Shown here in pieces: positions 34,118 through 42,272 of a DNA stretch of 64,000 nt (position 1 is the stretch's first letter; each line of letters starts with the position of its first letter). This DNA is from Clostridium_AT stratigraminis (GTDB taxonomy: Bacteria > Bacillota > Clostridia > Clostridiales > Clostridiaceae), in NCBI RefSeq assembly GCF_045310675.1, contig NZ_JBJHZZ010000004.1:124001-188000 (forward strand), given 5' to 3'. A model generated the notes under the pieces. That model made no database searches. It saw nothing but the letters and a program-made list of their open reading frames with translations, and had not been told where the DNA came from. A program made the translations under genes and the position numbers.

Positions 34118-35173
34118 CTATAAAATTAGTAACTTTTCTAAAATATCTCTATCCACTGCATAAGTTAATGAAACCTCATCAGTTATCATATCTTTTTTCA
34201 CTAGACTTGCTAATGCCATATCCATGGTTTTCATTCCAAATTTTCCTCCTGTTTGAACTGAGGATTCTATTTGATGAGTTTTACCTTCGCGAATTAAATT
34301 TTGAATTGCCGGGGTAGCTATCATTATTTCTAAAGCTGCAACTCTTCCTTTACCATATGCTTTAGGTAATAACTGCTGTGATATTATACCCTGCAGTAAG
34401 GCTGCAAGCTGTACTTTTATTTGCTGTTGAGCATGAGGAGGAAATACATCAATAATTCTATCTATAGTTTTAGCTGCGCCAATTGTATGTAATGTTGAGA
34501 AAACAAGATGGCCAGTTTCTGCAGCAGTTATAGCTATGGATATGGTCTCTATATCCCTCATTTCTCCTACTAATATGACATCAGGATCTTCCCTTAAAAC
34601 TGATTTTAATGCATTTTGATAATTAAGACTATCTTTCCCAATTTCCCTTTGATTTATTATACTTTTATTATGCTTATGTAAATATTCTACTGGATCTTCA
34701 AGGGTAATAATATTAGCTGCACGTGTATTATTAATTTCATTAATCATTGCTGCCAAAGTTGTGCTTTTTCCGCTTCCTGTAGGACCTGTTACAAGTACCA
34801 ATCCCCTTTGCTTGTCAGTTAATTCTTTAATCACAGGTGGAAATCCTAAGTCAACTAAAGTAGGTATGTTAAGAGCCACAGACCTAATTGCTAGTGCATC
34901 ACTACCTCTTTGTTTAAATATGTTCACCCTAAACCTTCCAAGCCCGGAAATAGAGTAGGATTTATCAATTTCTCCCTTTTTCGTGTAATTCTCATAGTCA
35001 ATACTGCTTAATATTTCTTTAGTATACACCTCTGTATCCTGCATCGTAAGATTATTAGTAGCTATTTTTATAAGTTCTCCATTTAGTCGGATTATTGGTG
35101 GAATTCCTACAGTTAAATGTAAGTCAGAAGCACCTTCTGTTGTAGTAATTTCTAATAGCTCAATAAGTTTCAT
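34118..35173 (-). CDS. pilT: type IV pilus retraction ATPase PilT
   Basis: A hexameric secretion-type ATPase, 351 residues. It shows the N-terminal ASDLHLTVG motif, Walker A GPTGSGKSTT, Asp box region EDPVEYLHKHNKSIINQREIG, Walker B DPDVILVGEMRD and the PilT-specific His box TAAETGHLVFSTLHT. ATG 35173 has GGAGGG upstream and lies inside the 3' end of aroE (14-bp overlap). This start gives the canonical MKLIELLEI N-terminus. No other pilus gene is in the window, so the retraction ATPase is separated from any pilus assembly locus. Confidence 0.93.
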   Translation of the reverse strand: MKLIELLEITTTEGASDLHLTVGIPPIIRLNGELIKIATNNLTMQDTEVYTKEILSSIDYENYTKKGEIDKSYSISGLGRFRVNIFKQRGSDALAIRSVALNIPTLVDLGFPPVIKELTDKQRGLVLVTGPTGSGKSTTLAAMINEINNTRAANIITLEDPVEYLHKHNKSIINQREIGKDSLNYQNALKSVLREDPDVILVGEMRDIETISIAITAAETGHLVFSTLHTIGAAKTIDRIIDVFPPHAQQQIKVQLAALLQGIISQQLLPKAYGKGRVAALEIMIATPAIQNLIREGKTHQIESSVQTGGKFGMKTMDMALASLVKKDMITDEVSLTYAVDRDILEKLLIL

Positions 35174-35948
35174 GTTTATACCCTCCATATAAATAATCAG
35201 CCCAAATATCTGCAGCCTCATAGGCCTGAAATTTAAGCATAGCTTTACCATTCAAAACTATGGCTCCGCGTTTTTTTGCCTCATACATAAATCTTGTTTG
35301 AGTTGGATTATAAACTAAATCATAGGCAATGCAATTAGCCTTAATTGTGTCTACTTCAATAGGGAGTATGTTAATGTGATTTTTGCTTCCCAAAGGAGTG
35401 CAGTTTATAATAATATTATATTTACTTAAATCTTTTATAGAATCATAAGAAAATATTTTACAATGATCTTCAAAATACACTGCAGCTTTATTAACACTTC
35501 TAGTTAGAATTTCAACGTCTTTACAATTTAAATCTATAAGCCCATGATAAACTGCTTTTGCAGCGCCTCCAGCTCCTATTATTAAAGCCTTTCCATTTCC
35601 AATATTAAGGCTATTTACTTTAAGGCTCTTCATAAAGCCTGAGTAATCTGTATTGTAACCAACAAGTTTATCTTCAGTTACAAGAACAGTATTAACTGCA
35701 TTAATTTTATTAGCAGGGTAAGTAACTGTATCCAAGTATTTAATTATTTCTTCCTTATAGGGTATTGTCACATTAAATCCTATAATATTACTATTCCTTA
35801 AATTATTAATAAACTCCCCAATTTCTTTTTCATCTAAATCAAATATTTTATACCTAAGGCCATAACCTTTATGCTTATAATATTCACTATGTATTTCAGG
35901 TGATTTAGAGTAACTAATATTTTGTCCAAGTAATCCGCAAATTTTCAA
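35160..35948 (-). CDS. aroE: shikimate dehydrogenase (NADP+)
   Basis: Reduces 3-dehydroshikimate to shikimate in aromatic amino acid synthesis. The 262-residue protein has the substrate site ISYSKSPEIHSEYY, NVTIPYKEEIIKYLD with the catalytic Lys, NTDYSGF, the Rossmann loop IGAGGAAKAV and a C-terminal LKFQAYEAADIW helix. I chose TTG 35948: GAGGTG lies 5 nt upstream and MKICGLLGQN is the expected N-terminus. An upstream ATG (35987) has no good site. The end overlaps pilT by 14 bp. Confidence 0.93.
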   Translation of the reverse strand: MKICGLLGQNISYSKSPEIHSEYYKHKGYGLRYKIFDLDEKEIGEFINNLRNSNIIGFNVTIPYKEEIIKYLDTVTYPANKINAVNTVLVTEDKLVGYNTDYSGFMKSLKVNSLNIGNGKALIIGAGGAAKAVYHGLIDLNCKDVEILTRSVNKAAVYFEDHCKIFSYDSIKDLSKYNIIINCTPLGSKNHINILPIEVDTIKANCIAYDLVYNPTQTRFMYEAKKRGAIVLNGKAMLKFQAYEAADIWADYLYGGYKHETY

Positions 35949-36064
35949 GCTAACACCTCTAATTTTATTCTTAAAATAAATTTCCATTATCCATTTAATC
36001 TATTCAATAAAAATTATAAAAATCCTTTAATAAAAATATAAATTTCTATTTTTTAACAATATTA

Positions 36065-36105
36065 AGGATTTGAAATTAAGGAAACTACCTTCCAATTTCA
36101 AATCC
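36065..36105 (-). terminator. hairpin after sigK
   Basis: A 12-bp perfect stem GGATTTGAAATT / AATTTCAAATCC with additional inner pairing, 15 bp after the sigK stop. The following tract (TTAATATTGTT) is only moderately T-rich. Confidence 0.65.
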
Positions 36106-36120
36106 CCATTTAACTTTATT

Positions 36121-36828
36121 TCAGCCATTACTTTTAAGTGAATTTAATTCTTTGTATAACTTCTTTAATGCTCTTTTTTCGATTCTAGAAACATAAGATC
36201 TTGAAATTCCTAGAAGTTTTGCAATTTCCCTTTGTGTCTTTGGCTTTCCGTCAGTAAGGCCATATCTCATTTCAATTACAAGCTGTTCCCTTTTAGCTAA
36301 TGCACTTTCAATTTTGCTGTATAACTTCTTAACTTGGATTTTCGTCTCCACTACCTCGATTATAGAATCATCATCACTGCTTAAAACATCCATTAAGGAA
36401 ATTTCATTGCCTTCCTTATCCACTCCAATGGGTTCTTGAAGATAAACCTCTCCCTTTGTCTTCTTATTGTTTCTTATTAACATTAATATTTCATTTTCTA
36501 TACACCTAGCCGCATAAGTCGCCAATCTGGTACCTTTAGAGGTATCAAAGGAATCAATAGCTTTAATAAGTCCTACTGTGCCTATTGAGATAAGGTCATC
36601 AACTTCTTTACCTGGATAGGAATATTTCTTCACTATATGTGCCACTAATCTTAAATTTCTTTCTACTAATATGCTCTTTGCATGTAAATCACCGTTTTTA
36701 AATTTTTCAAGATATATTTCTTCTTCTTTTTCATCAAGAGGCTGGGGAAAGGAATTCCCATTGGTAACATAGCCAACAAGAAAGGCCATACTTGAAGCCA
36801 TATCTAATAAACAATTAACGAAGAACAA
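36121..36828 (-). CDS. sigK: RNA polymerase sporulation sigma factor SigK (uninterrupted)
   Basis: The late mother-cell sigma factor, 235 residues. A hydrophobic pro-sequence-like N-terminus (FFVNCLLDMASSMAFLVGYV) precedes region 2 (ERNLRLVAHIVKKY, DLISIGTVGLIKAIDSFD) and region 4 (TQREIAKLLGISRSYVSRIEKR). The frame is continuous, so there is no skin-type prophage insertion as in B. subtilis or C. difficile. It stands between a PBP gene and aroE. Confidence 0.96.
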   Translation of the reverse strand: MFFVNCLLDMASSMAFLVGYVTNGNSFPQPLDEKEEEIYLEKFKNGDLHAKSILVERNLRLVAHIVKKYSYPGKEVDDLISIGTVGLIKAIDSFDTSKGTRLATYAARCIENEILMLIRNNKKTKGEVYLQEPIGVDKEGNEISLMDVLSSDDDSIIEVVETKIQVKKLYSKIESALAKREQLVIEMRYGLTDGKPKTQREIAKLLGISRSYVSRIEKRALKKLYKELNSLKSNG

Positions 36829-36908
36829 AGCTGATCCTCCTTATAGTGCTTATTAATATAGTATGAAAAATTTTTCAAAAATGTTCCTATTTAATATGTT
36901 TTATAAAA

Positions 36909-38555
36909 TTATTTTTGGAGGTAATTATTTAAAGATAAAACAATGTCTTTAAATATTGGAACTGCAGTATTAGCAGCCTCCTCGTTATTAACATTAATAT
37001 CTTTTACAAACACAACCATAGAATAATACTTATCTTTAATTTTGAAAAAACCAGCAAACCATCCGTCTGAAGCCTTAGTCTTGTTATCATATCTAGTAGT
37101 AGTACCAGTTTTTCCACCAACTTCTATATTATCTATATAAGCTGCAGTTCCTGTTCCATATCTTACTACCTTAAGCATTTCGTTTTTCATAATATTTGCC
37201 GTTGATTTTTCAAAGATTTTACTACTTTGAGTTTGTTCCTGTTCCTTTACATTATTATTGTTATCAACGTAGGCATCTATAATATAAGGTTTAACATAAA
37301 TTCCCCCATTAATAATGGTATTTGGGATTGCTAAAGCCTGAACAGGAGTTATTCTCATGCTTTGACCAATTGCCAGCTGACCTGAAAGTTCATAATCTTT
37401 TAGCTGAGCATAGTCTCCTGTAACCTCACTATCAAAGCCTAAAACCCTACTAAATAAGCCTTCCTTACTGGCAGTATCTAGAAAGTTCTTTCTTCCTACT
37501 TTATCTCCTATTTGAGCGTAAATATTATTACAGGAAGCTACAAATGCATCCTCAGCATTTAAGATTCCATGATTCTTGTCACCACATTTATCATAAAGCC
37601 CACTGTAAGTTTTTTGCTTGCAGGAGAATTCCTCAGCCAAGGACAGGGATTTTTGCATAAATCCTGTTTCTTCCACAACAGCTTTAAATATTGAGCCAGG
37701 TTCAAAGCCATTTTCAGTCTTAGATCCTAAATTAAGATTGGCTTGAGTATCGTCCTTTTGATTCATAGACAGTATTTTACCAGTATTGCTTTCCATTAAA
37801 ACAGCGCTTATTTGATTAAATTTAGAGTATTTACTTGAATTTAAAGCTTCGTTAATTTTATCTTCAATATTTTTGTCTATTGTAAGCCTTACATTATTAT
37901 TATTCTCAGAATTTAAGCTGGTTTCAGAAGTAATATTGCCATCGATGTCCTTAGTAAATTTAGTATATGACGGCTGATTACTCTTAGTTTTATTGTAAAC
38001 CTGCATTTCTAAGGAAGCCTCACTTTTTTTGTGATCTCCAGATGGGTCCATAATATTTGTAAGTAAATTTTCTATTTTCCAAGCTTTTGATCTATCTACC
38101 TCAGAATAAGAATATATATAAAAGCCTTTAACATCTTTTATACTTTTTAGCTTATTATATGTATTTTCATCAACTTCAAAAGTTAGTTTTTGATCTTTGT
38201 TACTTAAACCTATTGTAGACAAATCATAACTAGGATTGTAGCTCTGCAATATATAAATTAAGGCATATAAGTTGTCAGACTTTGCATCTAAGTTATTTTT
38301 TTTAAAGGCTCCTTCGTCTATGACGGCATAATATTTATTTTTGTAGTTTAAAAGAGATTTACCATTTGTATCAAGCAATGAATAATTCAATTCTGAGAGA
38401 TTGACTTTTTCACTATACTGCATATCTGCCCATACCCCTAGTTTTCCTGCATCATCGACGGTATCTATCTTTAGCCTCCACCATAATAAACCAAATAATA
38501 GAATATATAGTGCAAATAAATATGTGGTTCTTTTTAAAAGTTTTCTACTACGCAT
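36909..38555 (-). CDS. class B penicillin-binding protein (transpeptidase)
   Basis: A 548-residue membrane-anchored peptidoglycan cross-linking enzyme. One N-terminal helix (about 9-28) is followed by a PBP-dimer-like domain and a transpeptidase domain with SxxK in EPGSIFKAV, SxN in ASCNNIYAQ and KTG in GGKTGTTTRYDNK. No PASTA domains are present. Its position next to sigK and udk in the conserved cluster resembles that of FtsI/SpoVD-like proteins, so a role in septal or spore cortex synthesis is plausible but not shown. Confidence 0.92.
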   Translation of the reverse strand: MRSRKLLKRTTYLFALYILLFGLLWWRLKIDTVDDAGKLGVWADMQYSEKVNLSELNYSLLDTNGKSLLNYKNKYYAVIDEGAFKKNNLDAKSDNLYALIYILQSYNPSYDLSTIGLSNKDQKLTFEVDENTYNKLKSIKDVKGFYIYSYSEVDRSKAWKIENLLTNIMDPSGDHKKSEASLEMQVYNKTKSNQPSYTKFTKDIDGNITSETSLNSENNNNVRLTIDKNIEDKINEALNSSKYSKFNQISAVLMESNTGKILSMNQKDDTQANLNLGSKTENGFEPGSIFKAVVEETGFMQKSLSLAEEFSCKQKTYSGLYDKCGDKNHGILNAEDAFVASCNNIYAQIGDKVGRKNFLDTASKEGLFSRVLGFDSEVTGDYAQLKDYELSGQLAIGQSMRITPVQALAIPNTIINGGIYVKPYIIDAYVDNNNNVKEQEQTQSSKIFEKSTANIMKNEMLKVVRYGTGTAAYIDNIEVGGKTGTTTRYDNKTKASDGWFAGFFKIKDKYYSMVVFVKDINVNNEEAANTAVPIFKDIVLSLNNYLQK

Positions 38556-38605
38556 AAAAACACCTCACCCTAGCTAAATTCTAGCCTAAAGTTTGGTGTT
38601 TTATT

Positions 38606-39238
38606 CTATAAATCCTCTTCTTTTTGTAAAAATTGTTTTATATTTGCAACAATAATATCTATAGCAACCTTGTTGTGTCCACCTTCAGGGATAATTATAT
38701 CTGCATATCTTTTAGTAGGCTCTGTAAACTGCAGGTGCATAGGTCTTACGACATTTAGATATTGATTTATAACTGAATCAACAGTTCTTCCTCTTTCGTT
38801 TATATCTCTAATTAATCTTCTAATAATTCTTACATCAGCATCAGTATCAACATAAATTTTTATGTCCAATAGATTCCTTATTTCAGGTTCTTGCAGGATT
38901 AATATACCCTCAAGAATAATAATGTCCCTTGGTTCAACTCTAAATGAAGTCTTTTGTCTATTATGAATTTCAAAGTCGTAAATTGGTTTTTCAATGGCTT
39001 GTCCTTGTAGTAAACTATCTAAGTGTTTAACTAAAAGAGGGGTATCAAATGCATCTGGGTGATCATAATTTGTCTTAACCCTTTCTTCAAAGGATAACTC
39101 GCTTTGATCCTTGTAGTAAGAGTCTTGTTCAATCATGGCTATACATTGTTCACCAAATTTCTTGTATATCTCCCTAGCAATGGTACTTTTCCCAGAACCA
39201 GTACCTCCTGCAATTCCTATTAGAATTGGACGTTCCAT
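38606..39238 (-). CDS. udk: uridine kinase
   Basis: Phosphorylates uridine and cytidine in pyrimidine salvage. The 210-residue protein has P-loop GIAGGTGSGKSTIA at the N-terminus, then EQDSYYKD, YDHPDAFDTPLL, YDFEIHNRQ and RRLIRDINERGR, all typical of uridine kinases. ATG 39238 follows GGAGG at 39246-39250, the proximal border of repeat copy E. The earlier in-frame GTG lies inside the repeat. It is probably co-transcribed with the U32 peptidase gene, whose end lies within the same repeat. Confidence 0.96.
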   Translation of the reverse strand: MERPILIGIAGGTGSGKSTIAREIYKKFGEQCIAMIEQDSYYKDQSELSFEERVKTNYDHPDAFDTPLLVKHLDSLLQGQAIEKPIYDFEIHNRQKTSFRVEPRDIIILEGILILQEPEIRNLLDIKIYVDTDADVRIIRRLIRDINERGRTVDSVINQYLNVVRPMHLQFTEPTKRYADIIIPEGGHNKVAIDIIVANIKQFLQKEEDL

Positions 39239-39245
39239 TACTTCT

Positions 39246-39335
39246 CCTCCTTTTACTCGGAGCACTGAGCAATTAAACTTACTCGCTCCCGCTCGCTAAT
39301 TGCTCGTTAAAGCCCATTTAGGGCTTTAACCTCCT
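39246..39335 (-). repeat. SD-inserted hairpin repeat, copy E (short form)
   Basis: A 90-bp element between AGGAGG at 39330-39335 and GGAGG at 39246-39250. In gene sense it begins TTAAAGCCC-TAAAT-GGGCTTTAA, a perfect 9-bp hairpin whose arms differ from copy C at compensating positions. It ends CTCCGAGTAAAAGGAGG. The stop codon of the upstream U32 peptidase (39307-39309) lies inside the first hairpin. The element therefore supplies that protein's last residues. Confidence 0.87.
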
Positions 39336-40548
39336 TAGCTTTAATTAGCATATCATCTTCCTTAAGTACTTCCTTAGTCATAATGGTAAATAACATCTGT
39401 GCTCTAGGAGCAGATTCTATTTTGCTGCCATCTACGTCTTTCATATCATCTAGCGTAATTTCTATATTATCACCTTTTGGCCTCATAATTTCGACTTTGT
39501 CTCCATCAAAAACCTTATTTCTCTGTTCTATCACTGCAATATTGGTATCTTTATTATATTCTTTAACAATACCAACTATATCATGAGTTCTAATATAGGA
39601 TGAGGAACCATAAACCTGTTTGTTTTTTTCACCAAAGTAAAATCCAGTATGGTACTCTCTATGACTTGCCATCTTTAGGTTTGTCATCCATTTATCCTGA
39701 AATACATATTCCTTAGAATTTTCTAAATAAGAGTCAATAGCTTCTCTGTAGGCTTTCACTACTGATGCCACATAAAAGGAGCTTTTCATTCTGCCCTCAA
39801 TTTTAAATGAGGTTATGCCTGATTTCATTAGTTCTGGAATATGTTCAATCATACATAAATCTTTGGAGTTCATAATATAGGTTCCCTTATCATCTTCAAA
39901 AACCTCATAATACTCTCCAGGTCTCTTTTCTTCCATTAGATAGTACTTGTATCTGCAGGGTTGTGCACATTCTCCTCTATTTGCATCCCTTCCCGTCATA
40001 TAATTAGATAACAGGCAGCGGCCTGAATAGGACATGCACATGGAACCATGAACAAAGGCTTCTAATTCGCAGGTATCTGGTAATTTACTTCGAATTTCTT
40101 TTATTTGCTCTAGAGATAATTCTCTAGCTAGTACTATCCTTTTAATACCCTGCTTATGCCAAAAAGAAGCAGCTTTCCAATTCACATTATTAGCTTGAGT
40201 ACTTAAATGCAGTTCTAAATCTGGGACAACTTCCTTTGCTGTCATAATAATACCTGGGTCAGAGACTATAACTGCATCAACATTTAACTTATATAGCTCT
40301 TCTAAATATTCATCAAGGCCTTCTAAGTCTTCGTTGTGAGGGAATACATTTAAGGTTACGTATACCTTTTTACTTCTCTCGTGGGCATATTCTATTCCCT
40401 TTTTTAACTCATCATTATTAAAATTATCAGCAAAGGCCCTTAAGTTTAGCTTGCTGCCTCCCATATATACTGCATCTGCTCCAAAATTTATAGCAGTCTT
40501 CAATTTTTCTAAATTACCAGCTGGTGCTAAAAGTTCTGGTTTATTCAT
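39307..40548 (-). CDS. U32 family peptidase-like protein, tRNA hydroxyuridine synthesis (YrrO/TrhP-like)
   Basis: A 413-residue U32 protein: N-terminal PELLAPAGNLEKLKTAINFGADAVYMGG, catalytic-type SYSGRCLLSNYMTGRDANRG with Cys residues (CAQPCRYKY) for an Fe-S cluster, and FKIEGRMKSSFYVA. YrrO/TrhP members make 5-hydroxyuridine at tRNA position 34 using prephenate. The next gene, trmR, methylates that product. The C-terminus from EVKALNGL onward is encoded by repeat copy E, so the native tail has been replaced. It starts at ATG 40548, 4 bp after trmR. Confidence 0.9.
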   Translation of the reverse strand: MNKPELLAPAGNLEKLKTAINFGADAVYMGGSKLNLRAFADNFNNDELKKGIEYAHERSKKVYVTLNVFPHNEDLEGLDEYLEELYKLNVDAVIVSDPGIIMTAKEVVPDLELHLSTQANNVNWKAASFWHKQGIKRIVLARELSLEQIKEIRSKLPDTCELEAFVHGSMCMSYSGRCLLSNYMTGRDANRGECAQPCRYKYYLMEEKRPGEYYEVFEDDKGTYIMNSKDLCMIEHIPELMKSGITSFKIEGRMKSSFYVASVVKAYREAIDSYLENSKEYVFQDKWMTNLKMASHREYHTGFYFGEKNKQVYGSSSYIRTHDIVGIVKEYNKDTNIAVIEQRNKVFDGDKVEIMRPKGDNIEITLDDMKDVDGSKIESAPRAQMLFTIMTKEVLKEDDMLIKAKEVKALNGL

Positions 40549-40552
40549 TTGT

Positions 40553-41197
40553 TTACCTCCTTGTTGTTACTGCGATACCGTCTCCCATTGGTATAACTGA
40601 AGTTACAAGTTCAGGATTGCTTGATATAAGTTCTAAATAAGTCTTCATCCTCTTAACAATTGTTATCTTTCTTCTTATTAAAAGCTCTTTTGAGGCTACC
40701 ATGCCTTTAAAAAGGACGTTATCTGCAATAATCATCCCTTTATTATCTAAAAGCCTTAGACAATGAGGTAAGAAATGATTGTAGTGGCCTTTTCCTGCAT
40801 CCATAAATATTAAATCATACTTGTCATCTAAACCTTCGAGAACCTTAAGGCAGTCACCTTCAATAACTTCAATTTGATCTTGAAACCCATGATTATTAAT
40901 ATTTTCCTTTGCAATTGCTACCATATTAGGATCCCTTTCAATAGTTGTAACCTTAGCAGCATTTTTCGAGCTAAGCTCCATTAAAATAGCTGAATATCCA
41001 ATGGCTGTACCTAGCTCTAAAATTTTAATAGGATTCTTTAGAGTAATCATAAGTTCTAGGAACTTACCAACTTCCTTTTGAATTATAGGAACAGAATTTT
41101 TTGCTGCATAAAGCTCCAACTCCTTAAGAATACCAGTATTATCTGGTATTAAGCCCTTAATATAATGCTCCATATAATCATAAGTTATTCCACTCAT
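40553..41197 (-). CDS. trmR: tRNA 5-hydroxyuridine methyltransferase (TrmR/YrrM-like O-methyltransferase)
   Basis: A 214-residue O-methyltransferase of the YrrM/TrmR family, which converts ho5U34 to mo5U34 in tRNA. The AdoMet motif ILELGTAIGYSAILM, TTIERDP (acidic strand 2), EGDCLKVL and the metal-binding FMDAGKGHYNHFLP are visible. I chose ATG 41197 because GGAGG lies 5 nt upstream; the ATG at 41215 precedes that site. It is tightly coupled to the U32 gene downstream, matching the two-step tRNA wobble-uridine pathway. Confidence 0.9.
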   Translation of the reverse strand: MSGITYDYMEHYIKGLIPDNTGILKELELYAAKNSVPIIQKEVGKFLELMITLKNPIKILELGTAIGYSAILMELSSKNAAKVTTIERDPNMVAIAKENINNHGFQDQIEVIEGDCLKVLEGLDDKYDLIFMDAGKGHYNHFLPHCLRLLDNKGMIIADNVLFKGMVASKELLIRRKITIVKRMKTYLELISSNPELVTSVIPMGDGIAVTTRR

Positions 41198-41224
41198 AGC
41201 ATCCTCCAATTGCAAAAATTAAAT

Positions 41225-42256
41225 TTACTTTTTTATCTTTGAATCTATATATTGTTTCTTTATTTTCAAAAATTCATTGTAACTATCACTGAAAAAATGA
41301 GGTCCATCTTTAATAATTATAAAATAAATATTATTTGATTTCTCAGGCTTTAAAGCAGCTTCAATGGAAGACTTTCCTGGAGAACATATTGGACCTATTG
41401 GTAACCCTTGAACAAGGTAAGTGTTATAGGGTGAATTTACCTTTAAATCATTTGTATAAACTACCTCTTTATGAACATTTAATGCATAAATTACTGTAGC
41501 GTCAGATTGTAGCTTCATATTTTTATTAATTCTGTTGTAAAATACAGAGGCAACCTTTGGCCTGTCACTTTCTGTAACTGCTTCTTTTTCAATAACAGAA
41601 GCCATTGTAATAATATTTTCTATATTTTCGTTCTTAATAGCTCCATTATTACTTTTATTTACTTCAGAAACTACCTCCTCAAATCTTGAGAGCATTGTTT
41701 TTATAACTTCGCTGCAGTCTGAATTTTTACTGAAAAGGTAAGTGTCCGGGAAAAGGTAGCCTTCTAATGCATATCTTTTTTTATCATCCGGCGTTATATA
41801 AGAAGGCAATTTATAACTCTTAACTGCATTTATAAAATCTTCTTTTTTAAATAGGCCATTTTTTTCTAGAAGTTGGGCAATTTGATCAATATCATAGCCT
41901 TCAGGTATAGTAATTTTAATGGTATTTAAATTATCTCGGCCTTCTTCTAGGCCCTTCACAAAATCTTCTATAGAAGTATCAGCAGAAAAACTGTAAGAAC
42001 CAGGCTTAATATTTGAACTTAACTTTTGATTTTTAATATACCATTTTATTAAGAAGGAATTACCTATCTTTTTTTCTGAAGTTAAGCCTTCGATAACACT
42101 ATTTAAGCTGTCCCCGCTATTAACCTTTACTTCTACATTACTAGCAGCATTTATAAAAGGATGCTTTATAGTTTTTAGTGCATCTTTATAAATTATAAAA
42201 CCTAAAATTCCTAGTACCACTAAAATGACAATAATAACTGAAAATACCTTTTTCAT
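41225..42256 (-). CDS. mltG: endolytic murein transglycosylase MltG
   Basis: Cleaves nascent peptidoglycan strands at the membrane. The 343-residue protein has an N-terminal membrane anchor (about 5-25) and a LysM-like region (GSYSFSADTSIEDFVKGL). The YceG catalytic domain has ASVIEKEAVTESDRPKVASV with the catalytic Glu, and the conserved QGLPIGPICSPGKSSI block. It is 28 bp upstream of trmR, in the usual clostridial order mltG-trmR-yrrO-udk. Confidence 0.94.
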   Translation of the reverse strand: MKKVFSVIIVILVVLGILGFIIYKDALKTIKHPFINAASNVEVKVNSGDSLNSVIEGLTSEKKIGNSFLIKWYIKNQKLSSNIKPGSYSFSADTSIEDFVKGLEEGRDNLNTIKITIPEGYDIDQIAQLLEKNGLFKKEDFINAVKSYKLPSYITPDDKKRYALEGYLFPDTYLFSKNSDCSEVIKTMLSRFEEVVSEVNKSNNGAIKNENIENIITMASVIEKEAVTESDRPKVASVFYNRINKNMKLQSDATVIYALNVHKEVVYTNDLKVNSPYNTYLVQGLPIGPICSPGKSSIEAALKPEKSNNIYFIIIKDGPHFFSDSYNEFLKIKKQYIDSKIKK

Positions 42257-42272
42257 TGCCCCACCCCATATA

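Noticed and set aside
36121..36828. Skin-type prophage interruption of sigK
   Set aside because: The SigK frame is continuous through regions 2 to 4.
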